Shown: in pieces, positions 41,906 through 50,796 of the stretch
How the letters are laid out: each line of letters opens with the position of its first letter
Numbering within the stretch: position 1 is the stretch's first letter
From: Alistipes sp.
GTDB taxonomy: Bacteria > Bacteroidota > Bacteroidia > Bacteroidales > Rikenellaceae
Direction of reading: 5' to 3'
Assembly (NCBI GenBank): GCA_020026395.1
Contig: JAHHQM010000011.1
Location: 1-60,613 of the forward strand
Length of the DNA stretch: 60,613 bases
The notes under the pieces: generated by a model
The model's input: only the letters and a program-made list of their open reading frames with translations
What the model was told of the DNA's origin: nothing
Databases searched by the model: none
Position numbers and translations under genes: made by a program

Positions 41906-42679
41906 TTACCAGTTTTTCTTCAATCGGATCACGCCCTTACCCTTCTTCTTCTCCTTGAGTTTCTCCTGCGTGCGATCCTCGCAAGCCTGGATGGCATCGA
42001 GCATCTGCTCCTGCTCCTGCTCGGAGAGTTTCGACGGCGAGGAAGCACCCTCACCCTGATTATCGGGATTCTGCTTTCCTTTCTCGGGTTGTCCCTGTTG
42101 CTTTTGGGGGTCACCCTGTTGCTGGTCGGGCTGTCCCTGCTGGTTCTGGGGATTATCCTGACCCTGCTGGTTCTGATCCTGCTGATTCTGATCCTGATTC
42201 TGCTGGTTTTGCTGGTTTTGCTGATTCTGTTGGTTCTGCTGCTGATCCAGGAGGCGTTTGGTGTAGGCGTAGTTATACTTCGTCTCGCGGTCATCGGGAT
42301 TCAGGCGCAGCGACTGCTTATAACTGTCGAGTGCCTCCTGAAGTTTCTGCTGTTTGAACTGCGCATTTCCCAAATTGTAGAAAGCCTCGGCACGCTCCAC
42401 GGCGGTACGCGTCGAATCGGCCGCCGCCAGCTTCATCGTCTTCTCGGCATGGTCGTAGCGCTCGGCCTTATAGAGGGCGTTACCCAGATTATAGGTCGGC
42501 TCGAACATGCCCGGTGCGAGTTCCATCGCCTGTTTGTAGCGGGCAATGCTCTCGTCGTACTCGCCCTTCTGATACAGGCGGTTTCCCTTACGCACCTTGC
42601 TGCGTTCGGGCATCTGCTGCGCGAGGACAACCATCGGCACACACACCAAAAGCAACAGTATATAAATTGATTTACGCAT
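41906..42679 (-). CDS. BatC-like TPR protein with Gln/Asn-rich tail
   Basis: A 257-residue exported protein: signal peptide to about 20, then three TPR units (about 27-60, 61-95 and 98-131; 'YNLGNALYKAERYDHAEK', 'YNLGNAQFKQQKLQEAL'), then an almost pure Gln/Asn/Asp run (about 147-215), and a short charged end. BatC proteins have this make-up. It would act as a periplasmic scaffold. The start is ATG 42679; the 25 codons upstream belong to the preceding gene in another frame. It comes before batA here, whereas BatC usually comes after batB. Confidence 0.88.
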   Translation of the reverse strand: MRKSIYILLLLVCVPMVVLAQQMPERSKVRKGNRLYQKGEYDESIARYKQAMELAPGMFEPTYNLGNALYKAERYDHAEKTMKLAAADSTRTAVERAEAFYNLGNAQFKQQKLQEALDSYKQSLRLNPDDRETKYNYAYTKRLLDQQQNQQNQQNQQNQQNQDQNQQDQNQQGQDNPQNQQGQPDQQQGDPQKQQGQPEKGKQNPDNQGEGASSPSKLSEQEQEQMLDAIQACEDRTQEKLKEKKKGKGVIRLKKNW

Positions 42680-42680
42680 C

Positions 42681-43658
42681 TTAATCCTTATTTTGCAACA
42701 CTTCGTCGGGATCGACCGGAGTCTGAATCTCCTGCTCCTTGGTCTGCTCGACAAAGTAATACACCTTCAAATAATCGGCCTCGTTGGATTCGGCATCGGG
42801 CGCGAATTTGGCAAATTTTACCAAGTCGGCATCCTTGAGCACCGCATTAAGATCCATCGCCGCCTTATCCGCGAGTTCCACCGAGCGCATCGCCGCGAGG
42901 ATCTCGTCCGAAGTCATCTCCATGGCCGAAATACCCCAACGACCCACGATGTAGGTACGCAGGATGTCGGTCAGCGACGAATAGTAGAGTTTATGTTTGT
43001 TGTTCTGCCACAGTTTCTGGTTGTGGAGCTTCTCCAGATCGCGGATGGCAACCACATGGGGCGGCTGGGGCGGTGCAGGCTTGAAAAGACCGCTCAACGT
43101 GCGACCCCGACGTGCCAGATAGCGGACAAATGCCCAAACGGCCAGTCCCAACAGGATCAGACCGAACACCCCCCATCCCACATAGGCACGGATCTCGGCA
43201 AAGCGGAACGGAAGGTCTTTCTGCTGTTTAAGGTCGTAGATCGACTGCGAAGTGGAGTCGATTTGGAAGGTACCCACCTGAAGGCGCAGCGAATCGCCCT
43301 CGGACAGGAGCGTATCGACGATGTTTTTGTCGATATACAGCACGCGGGCACGTCCCAAATTATAGCGTCCCTCCTGAAAGGCGATCAGCTGGTAACGCTT
43401 GCGCAGTTTGAGGCGTCGTCCCTCCTGCTCCAACGTATCGACCGGAAGGTCGGCCGTAAGTTCGAGTTGTTCGTTGCCGTCGAAATCGGGGAAAGCAACC
43501 ACCTGCATCTGATCGCGTTCGACCTCGATCCGGAGTTCGAACCGATCGCCGATGCCGATGCTGTCGGGCACCACCTGCGCCTTTACACGCGGTTGGGGCG
43601 TGGCATAAGAGGTCGCCGTTGCAAAGGACAACAAAAGTATGATTAAAAACCGGGTCAT
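42681..43658 (-). CDS. bat-operon membrane protein (BatD/DUF4381-like)
   Basis: A 325-residue protein with a signal peptide (to about 19), an exported strand-rich domain (20-150, 'VVPDSIGIGDRFELRIEVERDQ', as in BatD-type beta domains), one membrane segment (about 161-180) and a cytosolic helical part ('YYSSLTDILRTYIVGRWGISAMEMTSDEIL') that reads like DUF4381. It may be the local stand-in for BatD, which is otherwise absent. It overlaps the DUF58 gene by 4 bp and is 1 bp from the TPR gene. Confidence 0.82.
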   Translation of the reverse strand: MTRFLIILLLSFATATSYATPQPRVKAQVVPDSIGIGDRFELRIEVERDQMQVVAFPDFDGNEQLELTADLPVDTLEQEGRRLKLRKRYQLIAFQEGRYNLGRARVLYIDKNIVDTLLSEGDSLRLQVGTFQIDSTSQSIYDLKQQKDLPFRFAEIRAYVGWGVFGLILLGLAVWAFVRYLARRGRTLSGLFKPAPPQPPHVVAIRDLEKLHNQKLWQNNKHKLYYSSLTDILRTYIVGRWGISAMEMTSDEILAAMRSVELADKAAMDLNAVLKDADLVKFAKFAPDAESNEADYLKVYYFVEQTKEQEIQTPVDPDEVLQNKD

Positions 43659-44539
43659 CGTTGTTTGAATAATTTGATCAGTTCCGTCACATAATCCGCA
43701 TCGGTCGAAACTTGTGCCGTATCAATGCGGTTGTGTTTCAAGAGTTCGTCGATCTGGTCGGAGAGTTGTCGCCACATCCGCGCGTAATGTTCGCGCACGG
43801 CACGCGACGAGGTATCGACCCACACCTTTCGGTCGGTCTCGGCATCCTTCAGTTCGACGATGCCCACATCGGGAAGTTCCTTTTCGCGGGGATCAAAGAC
43901 GCGGATGCCCACCAAGTCGTGTTTGCGGCCTGCGATCTTCAGTGCGTCCTCCAGCGCCTCACGATCCACCACCGGATTCATGAAGTCCGACAAAAGGAAA
44001 GCCGTGCAGTGTTTCTTGGAGACATTCGTCAGGAAGCGCACCGCTTCCGACAGGCGCGTATGTTTCGATTCGGGCTTGAATTCGATCAATTCGCGGATGA
44101 TCATCAGCACGTGGCTGCGCCCCTTCTTCGGGGGGATGAATTTCTCGACATGATCCGAAAAGAACACGCACCCCACCTTATCGTTGTTTTGTGCCGCCGA
44201 AAAAGCCAGCACCGCCGCAACCTCCGTCAGGACGTTCTTCTTCATGCGGTCGGTCGTTCCGAACAGGCGCGATCCCGACACATCGACCAGAAGCATCATC
44301 GTCAGTTCGCGCTCCTCCTCGTAGATCTTGATGTGGGGTTTCGACGAACGTGCCGTCACATTCCAATCGATGTCACGCACATCGTCACCCGCACGGTATT
44401 CGCGAACCTCGGAAAACGACATACCACGACCGCGGAAAGCCGTATGGTACTTTCCGGCAAAGATCTCGTTCGACAGACCGCGGGTTTTGATCTCGATCTT
44501 GCGGACCTTACGTAAAATATCGTTCTCGGTTTCGACCAT
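43655..44539 (-). CDS. DUF58 domain protein
   Basis: A 294-residue cytosolic protein. The DUF58 signature is seen at 'GRGMSFSEVREYRAGDDVRDIDWNVTAR', followed by a VWA-like fold with 'LLVDVSGS' (MIDAS-like). DUF58 proteins are coupled to MoxR AAA+ ATPases in nearly all genomes. The exact function is unknown. It is the second gene of the operon, 3 bp from moxR and overlapping the next gene. Confidence 0.93.
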   Translation of the reverse strand: MVETENDILRKVRKIEIKTRGLSNEIFAGKYHTAFRGRGMSFSEVREYRAGDDVRDIDWNVTARSSKPHIKIYEEERELTMMLLVDVSGSRLFGTTDRMKKNVLTEVAAVLAFSAAQNNDKVGCVFFSDHVEKFIPPKKGRSHVLMIIRELIEFKPESKHTRLSEAVRFLTNVSKKHCTAFLLSDFMNPVVDREALEDALKIAGRKHDLVGIRVFDPREKELPDVGIVELKDAETDRKVWVDTSSRAVREHYARMWRQLSDQIDELLKHNRIDTAQVSTDADYVTELIKLFKQR

Positions 44540-44542
44540 GGA

Positions 44543-45541
44543 CTAAGGCACGATTACGTTGTTCAGGATATCGGTGATGATCTCTTCCGAGGAGATGTTC
44601 TCGGCCTCGGCCTCGTAGGTAAGACCGATACGGTGGCGCAGCACGTCGTGGCACACGGCACGCACATCCTCGGGGATAACGTATCCGCGGCGACGGATGA
44701 AGGCATAGGCACGTGCGGCCTTCGCCAACGAAATCGACGCACGCGGCGAACCGCCGTACGAAATCAGATTCTGCAATTTGTCGAGGTTGTATTCCTTGGG
44801 TTCGCGGGTGGCGAAAATAATATCGACGATGTATTTCTCGATCTTCTCGTCCATATAGACATCCTCAACCACACGGCGTGCCTTGACGATGTCCTCGGGC
44901 GAAATGACCTTATTCACCTCGGGCATACCGCATCCTGCGATGTTCATGCGCACGATGTCGCGCTCCTCCTGTTTCGAGGGGTACGAGATTTTGGCCTTCA
45001 ACATGAAACGGTCGACCTGCGCCTCGGGCAGCGGATAGGTACCCTCCTGCTCCAACGGGTTTTGCGTGGCCAGCACCAGGAACGGCTGGGGCAGCGGATA
45101 GGTCTGATCGCCGATCGTCACCTGACGCTCCTGCATCGCCTCCAGAAGAGCCGACTGCACCTTGGCCGGAGAACGGTTGATCTCATCGGCCAGCACGAAG
45201 TTGGCAAACACGGGGCCTTTCTTGACGATGAAGTCCTCCGACTTCTGCGAATAGATCAGCGTACCGATCAAATCGGCAGGTAGCAGATCGGGGGTGAACT
45301 GAATACGCGCAAAATCGGCGTCCACGGCCTTGGCAAGGGTCGTGATGGCAAGCGTCTTGGCAAGTCCCGGAACACCCTCCAGAAGGATGTGTCCGTTCGA
45401 CAAAAGTCCGATCAGAAGCGTATCGACCAGATGATTCTGACCGATGATCACCTTGCCCATTTCCTGTCGAAGCGTATCGACAAACACGGATTCGCGCTCG
45501 ATGCGTTCGTTGAGTTCCTTAATATTGATTACTTCGCTCAT
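44543..45541 (-). CDS. moxR: MoxR-family AAA+ ATPase
   Basis: A 332-residue ATPase. Walker A reads 'LEGVPGLAKT', Walker B 'FVLADEINR', sensor 1 'LATQNP', and the Arg finger region 'EAQVDRFMLK'. It is probably a chaperone that loads or matures the VWA proteins encoded downstream (family knowledge). First gene of the six-gene operon, with a -7 box at 45599-45606. Confidence 0.95.
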   Translation of the reverse strand: MSEVINIKELNERIERESVFVDTLRQEMGKVIIGQNHLVDTLLIGLLSNGHILLEGVPGLAKTLAITTLAKAVDADFARIQFTPDLLPADLIGTLIYSQKSEDFIVKKGPVFANFVLADEINRSPAKVQSALLEAMQERQVTIGDQTYPLPQPFLVLATQNPLEQEGTYPLPEAQVDRFMLKAKISYPSKQEERDIVRMNIAGCGMPEVNKVISPEDIVKARRVVEDVYMDEKIEKYIVDIIFATREPKEYNLDKLQNLISYGGSPRASISLAKAARAYAFIRRRGYVIPEDVRAVCHDVLRHRIGLTYEAEAENISSEEIITDILNNVIVP

Positions 45542-45598
45542 TGTATATTAAAAAGTGATATTAATTTTCGGGGTTTCATCTACCAAACGTATAACATA

Positions 45599-45606
45599 CA
45601 AAGATA
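45599..45606 (-). promoter_or_regulatory. -7 box of the moxR-bat operon
   Basis: TATCTTTG on the minus strand, 57 nt before moxR. The -33 is weak. Confidence 0.65.
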
Positions 45607-45660
45607 TTATTTTTTTGCGAGTTTTTTAAACATTCCGTCAGTAAGGAAGCTTACGTGCAC

Positions 45661-45697
45661 AAAAAAGACGGATCTTCCGTAGTGGAAGACCCGTCTT
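45661..45697 (-). terminator. terminator of purB
   Basis: AAGACGGATCTTCC pairs with GGAAGACCCGTCTT (one mismatch), loop GTAGT, T-run on the minus strand. Confidence 0.9.
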
Positions 45698-45728
45698 GAG
45701 GGGAAAAGTTTTCCGGGAAACCCGTCCG

Positions 45729-47075
45729 TTAGCGGAAGATTCCGATATAGGTTGCGGGCGACAGGGCACGCAGCTCTTTCTTGACGGATTCGCTGACGTT
45801 CAGCGTCTCGACAAACTCGGCGATCGACTCGCGCGTGATGTGCTGGTTGGTACGCGTCAGAGCCTTGAGTGCCTCGTAGGGTTTGGGATAACCCTCGCGG
45901 CGCAGGATCGTCTGGATACCCTCGGCAACGACTGCCCAGTTGTTCTCCAGATCGCGCTCCAGAGCCTCGTGATTGAGGATCAGTTTACCCATACCTTTCA
46001 ACAGCGACTGGAAACCAATGAGCGAGTGTGCCATCGGCACGCCTACGTTACGCAGGACGGTCGAGTCGGTCAGGTCGCGTTGCAGACGCGATACGGGGAG
46101 TTTCTGTGCCAGGTGGGCGTAGATCGCACCTGCAATACCGAAGTTACCCTCGGCATTCTCGAAGTCGATCGGGTTCACCTTGTGGGGCATGGCGCTCGAA
46201 CCGACCTCTCCGGCCTTGATGCGCTGTTTGAAGTACTCCATCGAGATATACGTCCACGTGTCACGGGCATAGTCCGTCAGGATGGTATCGATGCGGCGCA
46301 GGTTGTCGAACAGGGCGGCCAGAAGGTCGTAGTGCTCGATCTGCGTGGTGTATTGCGAACGGTTCAGGCCGAGGGTCTCATCCACGAAACGGTTGGCAAA
46401 TGCCGCCCAGTCGTACTCGGGATAAGCCACATGGTGGGCGTTGAAGTTACCCGTCGCACCGCCGAACTTGGCGGGGATGGGGGCATCCTGCAACATGGAG
46501 AGCTGCTTGTCCAAACGCTCGACAAACACGCGGAACTCCTTGCCGAGCATCGTGGGCGATGCGGGCTGGCCGTGGGTACGGGCGAGCATCGGCACATCGT
46601 GCCACTCCTTGGCGAAAGCCTCCAGTTGATCGCGTACCTGCTCGGCCATCGGCATGTACACCTCCTCCAAGGCTTCCTTGATCGACAACGGAATTGCCGT
46701 ATTGTTGATATCCTGCGACGTCAGACCGAAATGCACGAACTCCTTATACTGCGAGAGGTTCAGCTGGTCCATCTTCTCCTTGATGATGTACTCGACGGCC
46801 TTCACATCGTGGTTGGTCACCTTCTCGATCTCCTTGACGCGCTCGGCATCCTCCGTGTGGAAATCCACATAGAGCGAACGCAGATCGTCGAACTTCGTGT
46901 GGTCGATGTCCTTCAACTGCGGCAGAGGCAGCTCGCACAGGGCAATGAAATACTCGACTTCCACACGGATACGATAACGAATAAGTGCCTGTTCCGAAAA
47001 ATAATCGGCTAATTTCTCCGTTTTGTTACGGTAGCGGCCATCCACAGGTGAGATGGCGGTAAGCGTATTGAGCAT
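45729..47075 (-). CDS. purB: adenylosuccinate lyase
   Basis: A 448-residue enzyme of the fumarase/aspartase superfamily that releases fumarate at two steps of AMP synthesis. The signature 'SSAMPHKVNPIDFEN' holds the catalytic Ser loop. 'HFGLTSQDINN' and 'ARTHGQPASPT' carry the general acid His. The start 'LTAISPVDGRY' is the typical N terminus of the long (Escherichia coli-type) enzyme, so ATG 47075 was chosen although the frame extends further up. Confidence 0.97.
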   Translation of the reverse strand: MLNTLTAISPVDGRYRNKTEKLADYFSEQALIRYRIRVEVEYFIALCELPLPQLKDIDHTKFDDLRSLYVDFHTEDAERVKEIEKVTNHDVKAVEYIIKEKMDQLNLSQYKEFVHFGLTSQDINNTAIPLSIKEALEEVYMPMAEQVRDQLEAFAKEWHDVPMLARTHGQPASPTMLGKEFRVFVERLDKQLSMLQDAPIPAKFGGATGNFNAHHVAYPEYDWAAFANRFVDETLGLNRSQYTTQIEHYDLLAALFDNLRRIDTILTDYARDTWTYISMEYFKQRIKAGEVGSSAMPHKVNPIDFENAEGNFGIAGAIYAHLAQKLPVSRLQRDLTDSTVLRNVGVPMAHSLIGFQSLLKGMGKLILNHEALERDLENNWAVVAEGIQTILRREGYPKPYEALKALTRTNQHITRESIAEFVETLNVSESVKKELRALSPATYIGIFR

Positions 47076-47102
47076 GAGGCTGAAGATTTGGTTTTTCGCC
47101 GT

Positions 47103-47110
47103 CAAATTTA
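47103..47110 (-). promoter_or_regulatory. -7 box of purB
   Basis: TAAATTTG on the minus strand, 27 nt before the purB ATG. Confidence 0.7.
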
Positions 47111-47120
47111 CGACAATAAA

Positions 47121-47150
47121 TTGAAATCTGCATATTTTTTCATACCTTTG
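47121..47150 (+). promoter_or_regulatory. promoter of the DUF4834-mlaEF unit
   Basis: TTG (47121-47123), 19 bp, then TACCTTTG (47143-47150). It is divergent from purB, with only 32 bp between the two -7 boxes. Confidence 0.78.
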
Positions 47151-47171
47151 TCGTGTATTATTTAATTGGAT

Positions 47172-47582
47172 ATGAATTTTTTCAAAGCAATGATAGACGC
47201 CGTGGGCGGGTTCGTACAGCGTAATCCGCTCTTTGTCCTGTTCTTTTTCTTTATTCTGGCCTGTATCGTCTTCACGCCGATGGGAGTTTTCTCGATGTTT
47301 TTCTCGGTGTTGGCGGCGATCCTGCTGTTGTTTGTGATCCTGATGCTCGTCTTGGGCTACAAGGTCCGCAAGATGCAGAAGCAGATGAAGGATCAGTTCA
47401 ACCGTCAGCAGGGATTTTCCGGTTCGCGCACGTGGGAGAGCTATACCCGCGCCGAAGAGACCCGCGAAGAGACCCATTCGAAAGAACCCGAAATGAAGAT
47501 CTACAAAACAGCCGACACGCCCCAGAAGAAAGTGTCGGATAACGTCGGCGACTACATCGACTTCGAAGAAACCAAAGACTGA
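47172..47582 (+). CDS. DUF4834-like small membrane protein
   Basis: A 136-residue protein with two hydrophobic segments (about 20-37 and 40-63), then a basic helix and an acidic, disordered tail ending 'DYIDFEETKD'. This plan is that of the Bacteroidota family DUF4834, often found beside mlaE; the name is from memory. The acidic end may be a protein contact. A TTG six bases upstream also opens the frame, but ATG 47172 is preferred. It lies 17 bp ahead of mlaE in the same unit, which hints at a link with lipid transport. Confidence 0.75.
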   Translation: MNFFKAMIDAVGGFVQRNPLFVLFFFFILACIVFTPMGVFSMFFSVLAAILLLFVILMLVLGYKVRKMQKQMKDQFNRQQGFSGSRTWESYTRAEETREETHSKEPEMKIYKTADTPQKKVSDNVGDYIDFEETKD

Positions 47583-47599
47583 TCTTAAACCGTATAGAG

Positions 47600-48343
47600 A
47601 TGCTGCGAATTTTTGAACAGATCGGACGCTACTTCATCCTGATGGGCAAGGTATTTTCCCGTCCGGAGAAGATGAGCATTTACCGCAGACGCATCCACTG
47701 CGAAATGGAGTCGTTAGGCTTGAACTCCATCGGACTTACGGCCATCATCTCGATCTTCATCGGTGCGGTCATCACCCTCCAGATGTCGATCAACCTCAGC
47801 TCGCCGTTCATCCCGCGCAGCCTCATCGGCTACGCTACCCGCGAGACGATGATCCTCGAATTTTCGTCGACGGTCGTCGCGCTGATCCTTTCGGGTAAGG
47901 TCGGATCGAGCATCGCCTCCGAAATCGGTACGATGCGCATCACCGAGCAGATCGACGCCCTCGAAATCATGGGTGTCAATTCGGCCTCGTATCTGATCCT
48001 GCCGAAAATCATCGCCGCGGTCTTTTTCTTCCCGTTCCTGACCATCCTGTCGATCTGCATCGGCATCTTCGGCGGTTGGATGATCGCCTATTTGACGGGC
48101 ATCATGATCCCGGCCGACTACATCGACGGTCTTCTGATCGACTTCAAACCCTATTCAATCACCTATTCGCTGATCAAGACTTCGGTATTCGCCTACCTGA
48201 TCACCTCCATCTCGGCCTTCTACGGCTACTACGCCAAGGGCAATTCGTTGGAGGTCGGTGCGGCTTCGACGCGTGCCGTCGTGGTCAGCTCGGTGGTGAT
48301 CATGATCTTTAACCTTATTCTGACCCAGATCCTGCTGATATGA
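47600..48343 (+). CDS. mlaE: MlaE-family lipid ABC transporter permease
   Basis: A 247-residue inner-membrane permease of the MlaE/YrbE family, with an N-terminal amphipathic helix and five hydrophobic segments. The family hallmark is at 'ILSGKVGSSIASEIGTMRITEQIDALEIMGV'-type text (about 97-127), the coupling helix to the ATPase. It forms the core that moves phospholipids between the membranes, together with MlaF and an MCE protein. It overlaps mlaF by 4 bp. Confidence 0.94.
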   Translation: MLRIFEQIGRYFILMGKVFSRPEKMSIYRRRIHCEMESLGLNSIGLTAIISIFIGAVITLQMSINLSSPFIPRSLIGYATRETMILEFSSTVVALILSGKVGSSIASEIGTMRITEQIDALEIMGVNSASYLILPKIIAAVFFFPFLTILSICIGIFGGWMIAYLTGIMIPADYIDGLLIDFKPYSITYSLIKTSVFAYLITSISAFYGYYAKGNSLEVGAASTRAVVVSSVVIMIFNLILTQILLI

Positions 48344-49098
48344 TTCGTGTGGAAAACATCATCAAATCGTTCGACGGGCGTACCGTGTTGAACGACATCT
48401 CGGTACAATTCGAGACCGGGAAGACCAATCTGATCATCGGACGAAGCGGATCGGGTAAAACCGTCCTGCTCAAGACGCTGGTCGGATTACATACGCCCGA
48501 TTCGGGCAGTGTGTGGTACGACGACACGAATTTCACGCAGTTGAGTTTCATGGATCGCAAAGCCATCCGCAAGGACATCGGCATGATCTTCCAGGGGGGT
48601 GCCCTGCTGGACTCTTCGACCGTCGAGGAGAACATCAAGCTGCCGCTCGACCTGTTCACCTCGCAATCCGAGGAGGAAAAGCTGGAGCGCGTGAATTTCT
48701 GCCTGAAGCGCGTGCGTCTGGACAATGCCAACAAGCTCTACCCCGCCGAATTGTCGGGCGGTATGATCAAGCGTGTGGCCATTGCCCGCGCCATTGTGCT
48801 CAATCCGCGTTACCTGTTCTGCGACGAGCCGAACTCGGGTCTTGATCCGCAGACCTCGATCGTGATCGACAACCTGATTCACGAAATCACGCAGGAGTAC
48901 AACATCACCACCATCATCAACACCCACGACATGAACTCCGTGATGGAGATCGGCGAAAAGATCATCTACATCCACCAGGGTCACAAATGGTGGGAAGGAT
49001 CGAATCAGGACATTCTCGAGGCGGACAACCGCGAGCTGAACGATTTCGTCTTCGCCTCGGCCATGGCCAAACGCGCCAAAGCATCCTCCGTAAAATAA
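48340..49098 (+). CDS. mlaF: MlaF-family ABC transporter ATPase
   Basis: A 252-residue ABC ATPase. Walker A 'GRSGSGKT' is at 34-41, signature 'LSGGM' at about 139-143, Walker B 'YLFCDEP' at about 158-164, and the H-loop 'INTHD'. The signature uses Met in place of Gln, a known trait of MlaF/MKL proteins. It powers MlaE. No MCE (MlaD) gene follows; the next gene is gap. Confidence 0.94.
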   Translation: MIRVENIIKSFDGRTVLNDISVQFETGKTNLIIGRSGSGKTVLLKTLVGLHTPDSGSVWYDDTNFTQLSFMDRKAIRKDIGMIFQGGALLDSSTVEENIKLPLDLFTSQSEEEKLERVNFCLKRVRLDNANKLYPAELSGGMIKRVAIARAIVLNPRYLFCDEPNSGLDPQTSIVIDNLIHEITQEYNITTIINTHDMNSVMEIGEKIIYIHQGHKWWEGSNQDILEADNRELNDFVFASAMAKRAKASSVK

Positions 49099-49285
49099 AT
49101 CCCGAAGAGTTTCCGTTACTATTAGGTACACAGAAATTTTTAATAATACGCAAAAACCGCTCTACAGTATATTACAAGCCGTTTTTTGGTCTATTTCGGA
49201 GTGTTATCCCCGGATTGTTTCCGACCCCGAAAGACGAATGAGCAAAAAAAACAGAGAAATTTAATAAAATTTTTTACTTTTTTTA

Positions 49286-49317
49286 TTTGCGTAAAAAATA
49301 GAAAGTCACTACTTTTG
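49286..49317 (+). promoter_or_regulatory. promoter of gap
   Basis: TTTG (49286-49289), 20 bp, then TACTTTTG (49310-49317), with a leader of about 57 nt. The rest of the 282-bp gap after mlaF is AT-rich and gene-free. Confidence 0.82.
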
Positions 49318-49380
49318 TGGCGAACATTTGAGAAGAGAATTCAACAGATAAGTTTTTTAACTAACTAATTAATCAAAATT

Positions 49381-50397
49381 ATGGCAAAGATTAAGATTGG
49401 TATCAACGGTTTCGGTCGTATCGGCCGCCTGGTATTCCGCGCAGCTTGCAAACACGACAACATTGAGGTTGTAGGTATTAACGACCTCGTTCCCGTAGAC
49501 TACATGGCCTACATGTTGAAGTATGATACGATGCACGGTAAATTCGAAGGCACCGTTGATTGCAATGTAGAGAAGAGCCAGTTGATCGTTGACGGTCACG
49601 TGATCCGCGTAACCGCTGAGAAAGATCCCGCTAACTTGAAGTGGAATGAAGTTGGTGCAGAGTACGTTGTTGAGTCGACCGGTTTGTTCCTCACGAAGGA
49701 GAAGTCGCAGGCTCACTTGGCTGCAGGTGCTAAATATGTTGTTATGTCGGCTCCCTCGAAGGACGACACCCCCATGTTCGTTTGCGGTGTAAACTCGGAT
49801 ACCTATGCCGGCCAGACCATCGTTTCGAACGCATCGTGCACCACGAACTGCTTGGCTCCCGTAGCTAAAGTTTTGAATGATAAATTCGGTATCGTTGACG
49901 GTTTGATGACCACCGTTCACTCGGCTACCGCTACCCAGAAGACCGTTGACGGTCCCTCGATGAAGGACTGGAGAGGTGGTCGTGCCGCTTGCGGTAACAT
50001 CATCCCCTCGTCGACCGGTGCTGCCAAGGCTGTAGGTAAGGTTATTCCTTCGTTGAACGGCAAGCTGACCGGTATGTCGTTCCGCGTTCCTACCCTCGAC
50101 GTTTCGGTTGTTGACCTGACCGTTAACTTGGCTAAGTCGGCTACCTACGAGGAGGTTTGCAACGCAATGAAAGAGGCTTCGGAAGGCGAGTTGAAGGGTA
50201 TCCTCGGCTACACCGATGAGGCTGTCGTTTCGTCGGACTTCCTGAACGACGCTCGTACTTCGATCTTTGACGCTACTGCCGGTATCGCTTTGACCGACAA
50301 GTTCATGAAGGTTGTTTCGTGGTACGACAACGAGTGGGGTTACTCGAACAAGGTGCTCATGCTGATCGAGAAGATGGCTGCTTTCAACAACAAATAG
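49381..50397 (+). CDS. gap: glyceraldehyde-3-phosphate dehydrogenase, type I
   Basis: A 338-residue glycolytic enzyme. The NAD-binding start is 'KIGINGFGRIGRLVFRAA'. The catalytic Cys lies in 'SNASCTTNCLAP', and the later 'DGPSMKDWRGGRAA' binds phosphate. Codon choice is visibly different from most neighbours, with more T-ending codons (GTT, GCT), which fits strong expression. It has its own promoter and terminator. Confidence 0.98.
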   Translation: MAKIKIGINGFGRIGRLVFRAACKHDNIEVVGINDLVPVDYMAYMLKYDTMHGKFEGTVDCNVEKSQLIVDGHVIRVTAEKDPANLKWNEVGAEYVVESTGLFLTKEKSQAHLAAGAKYVVMSAPSKDDTPMFVCGVNSDTYAGQTIVSNASCTTNCLAPVAKVLNDKFGIVDGLMTTVHSATATQKTVDGPSMKDWRGGRAACGNIIPSSTGAAKAVGKVIPSLNGKLTGMSFRVPTLDVSVVDLTVNLAKSATYEEVCNAMKEASEGELKGILGYTDEAVVSSDFLNDARTSIFDATAGIALTDKFMKVVSWYDNEWGYSNKVLMLIEKMAAFNNK

Positions 50398-50413
50398 TCA
50401 TCAACCCAATATT

Positions 50414-50457
50414 CAAAAGAGGGATTCGGATTTCGATTCGAATCCTTCTTTTTTTGT
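50414..50457 (+). terminator. terminator of gap
   Basis: AGAGGGATTCG pairs with CGAATCCTTCT (imperfect), followed by seven T. Confidence 0.85.
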
Positions 50458-50700
50458 GCCTGCGGGGTCGCGTCTTGGGGACGGGGCTCCGCTTTTTGTT
50501 TTGAGAGCGGGGGCAGGGACGGGGCAGAGGGCGGCCGCATTTAAAGGCGTTGGCTGCTCTCGGTGCGGGGAAAAGGATAATCCTTCTCGGCGGAACAATA
50601 TAAGAAGCGAAACGACTGCTCATTTCCGTAAGCACCTGCCCCACCCTCAATAAAAAAAAGACGCGCACTGCTGCACGCCTTTACCTTTCCGCACATCTTC
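50458..50700. other. gene-free G-rich spacer
   Basis: About 240 bp with no credible gene. The first 100 bases are very G-rich on the plus strand (GGGGCAGGGACGGGG), resembling in reverse complement the C-rich spacer at 30400-30950. The rest shows no structure I can name. Confidence 0.4.
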
Positions 50701-50738
50701 GCAAAAAAAGAAGGATCCAAGCCAAAAGGCTTGGATCC
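50701..50738 (-). terminator. terminator of the PepSY-like lipoprotein gene
   Basis: GGATCCAAGCC and GGCTTGGATCC form a perfect 11-bp stem with loop AAAA; a T-run follows on the minus strand. Confidence 0.92.
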
Positions 50739-50796
50739 CATCCCCCTAATGCTGTTTCTGAAAAAAAGTTGAGTACAGCTCCTCAACTTGGGTTTG

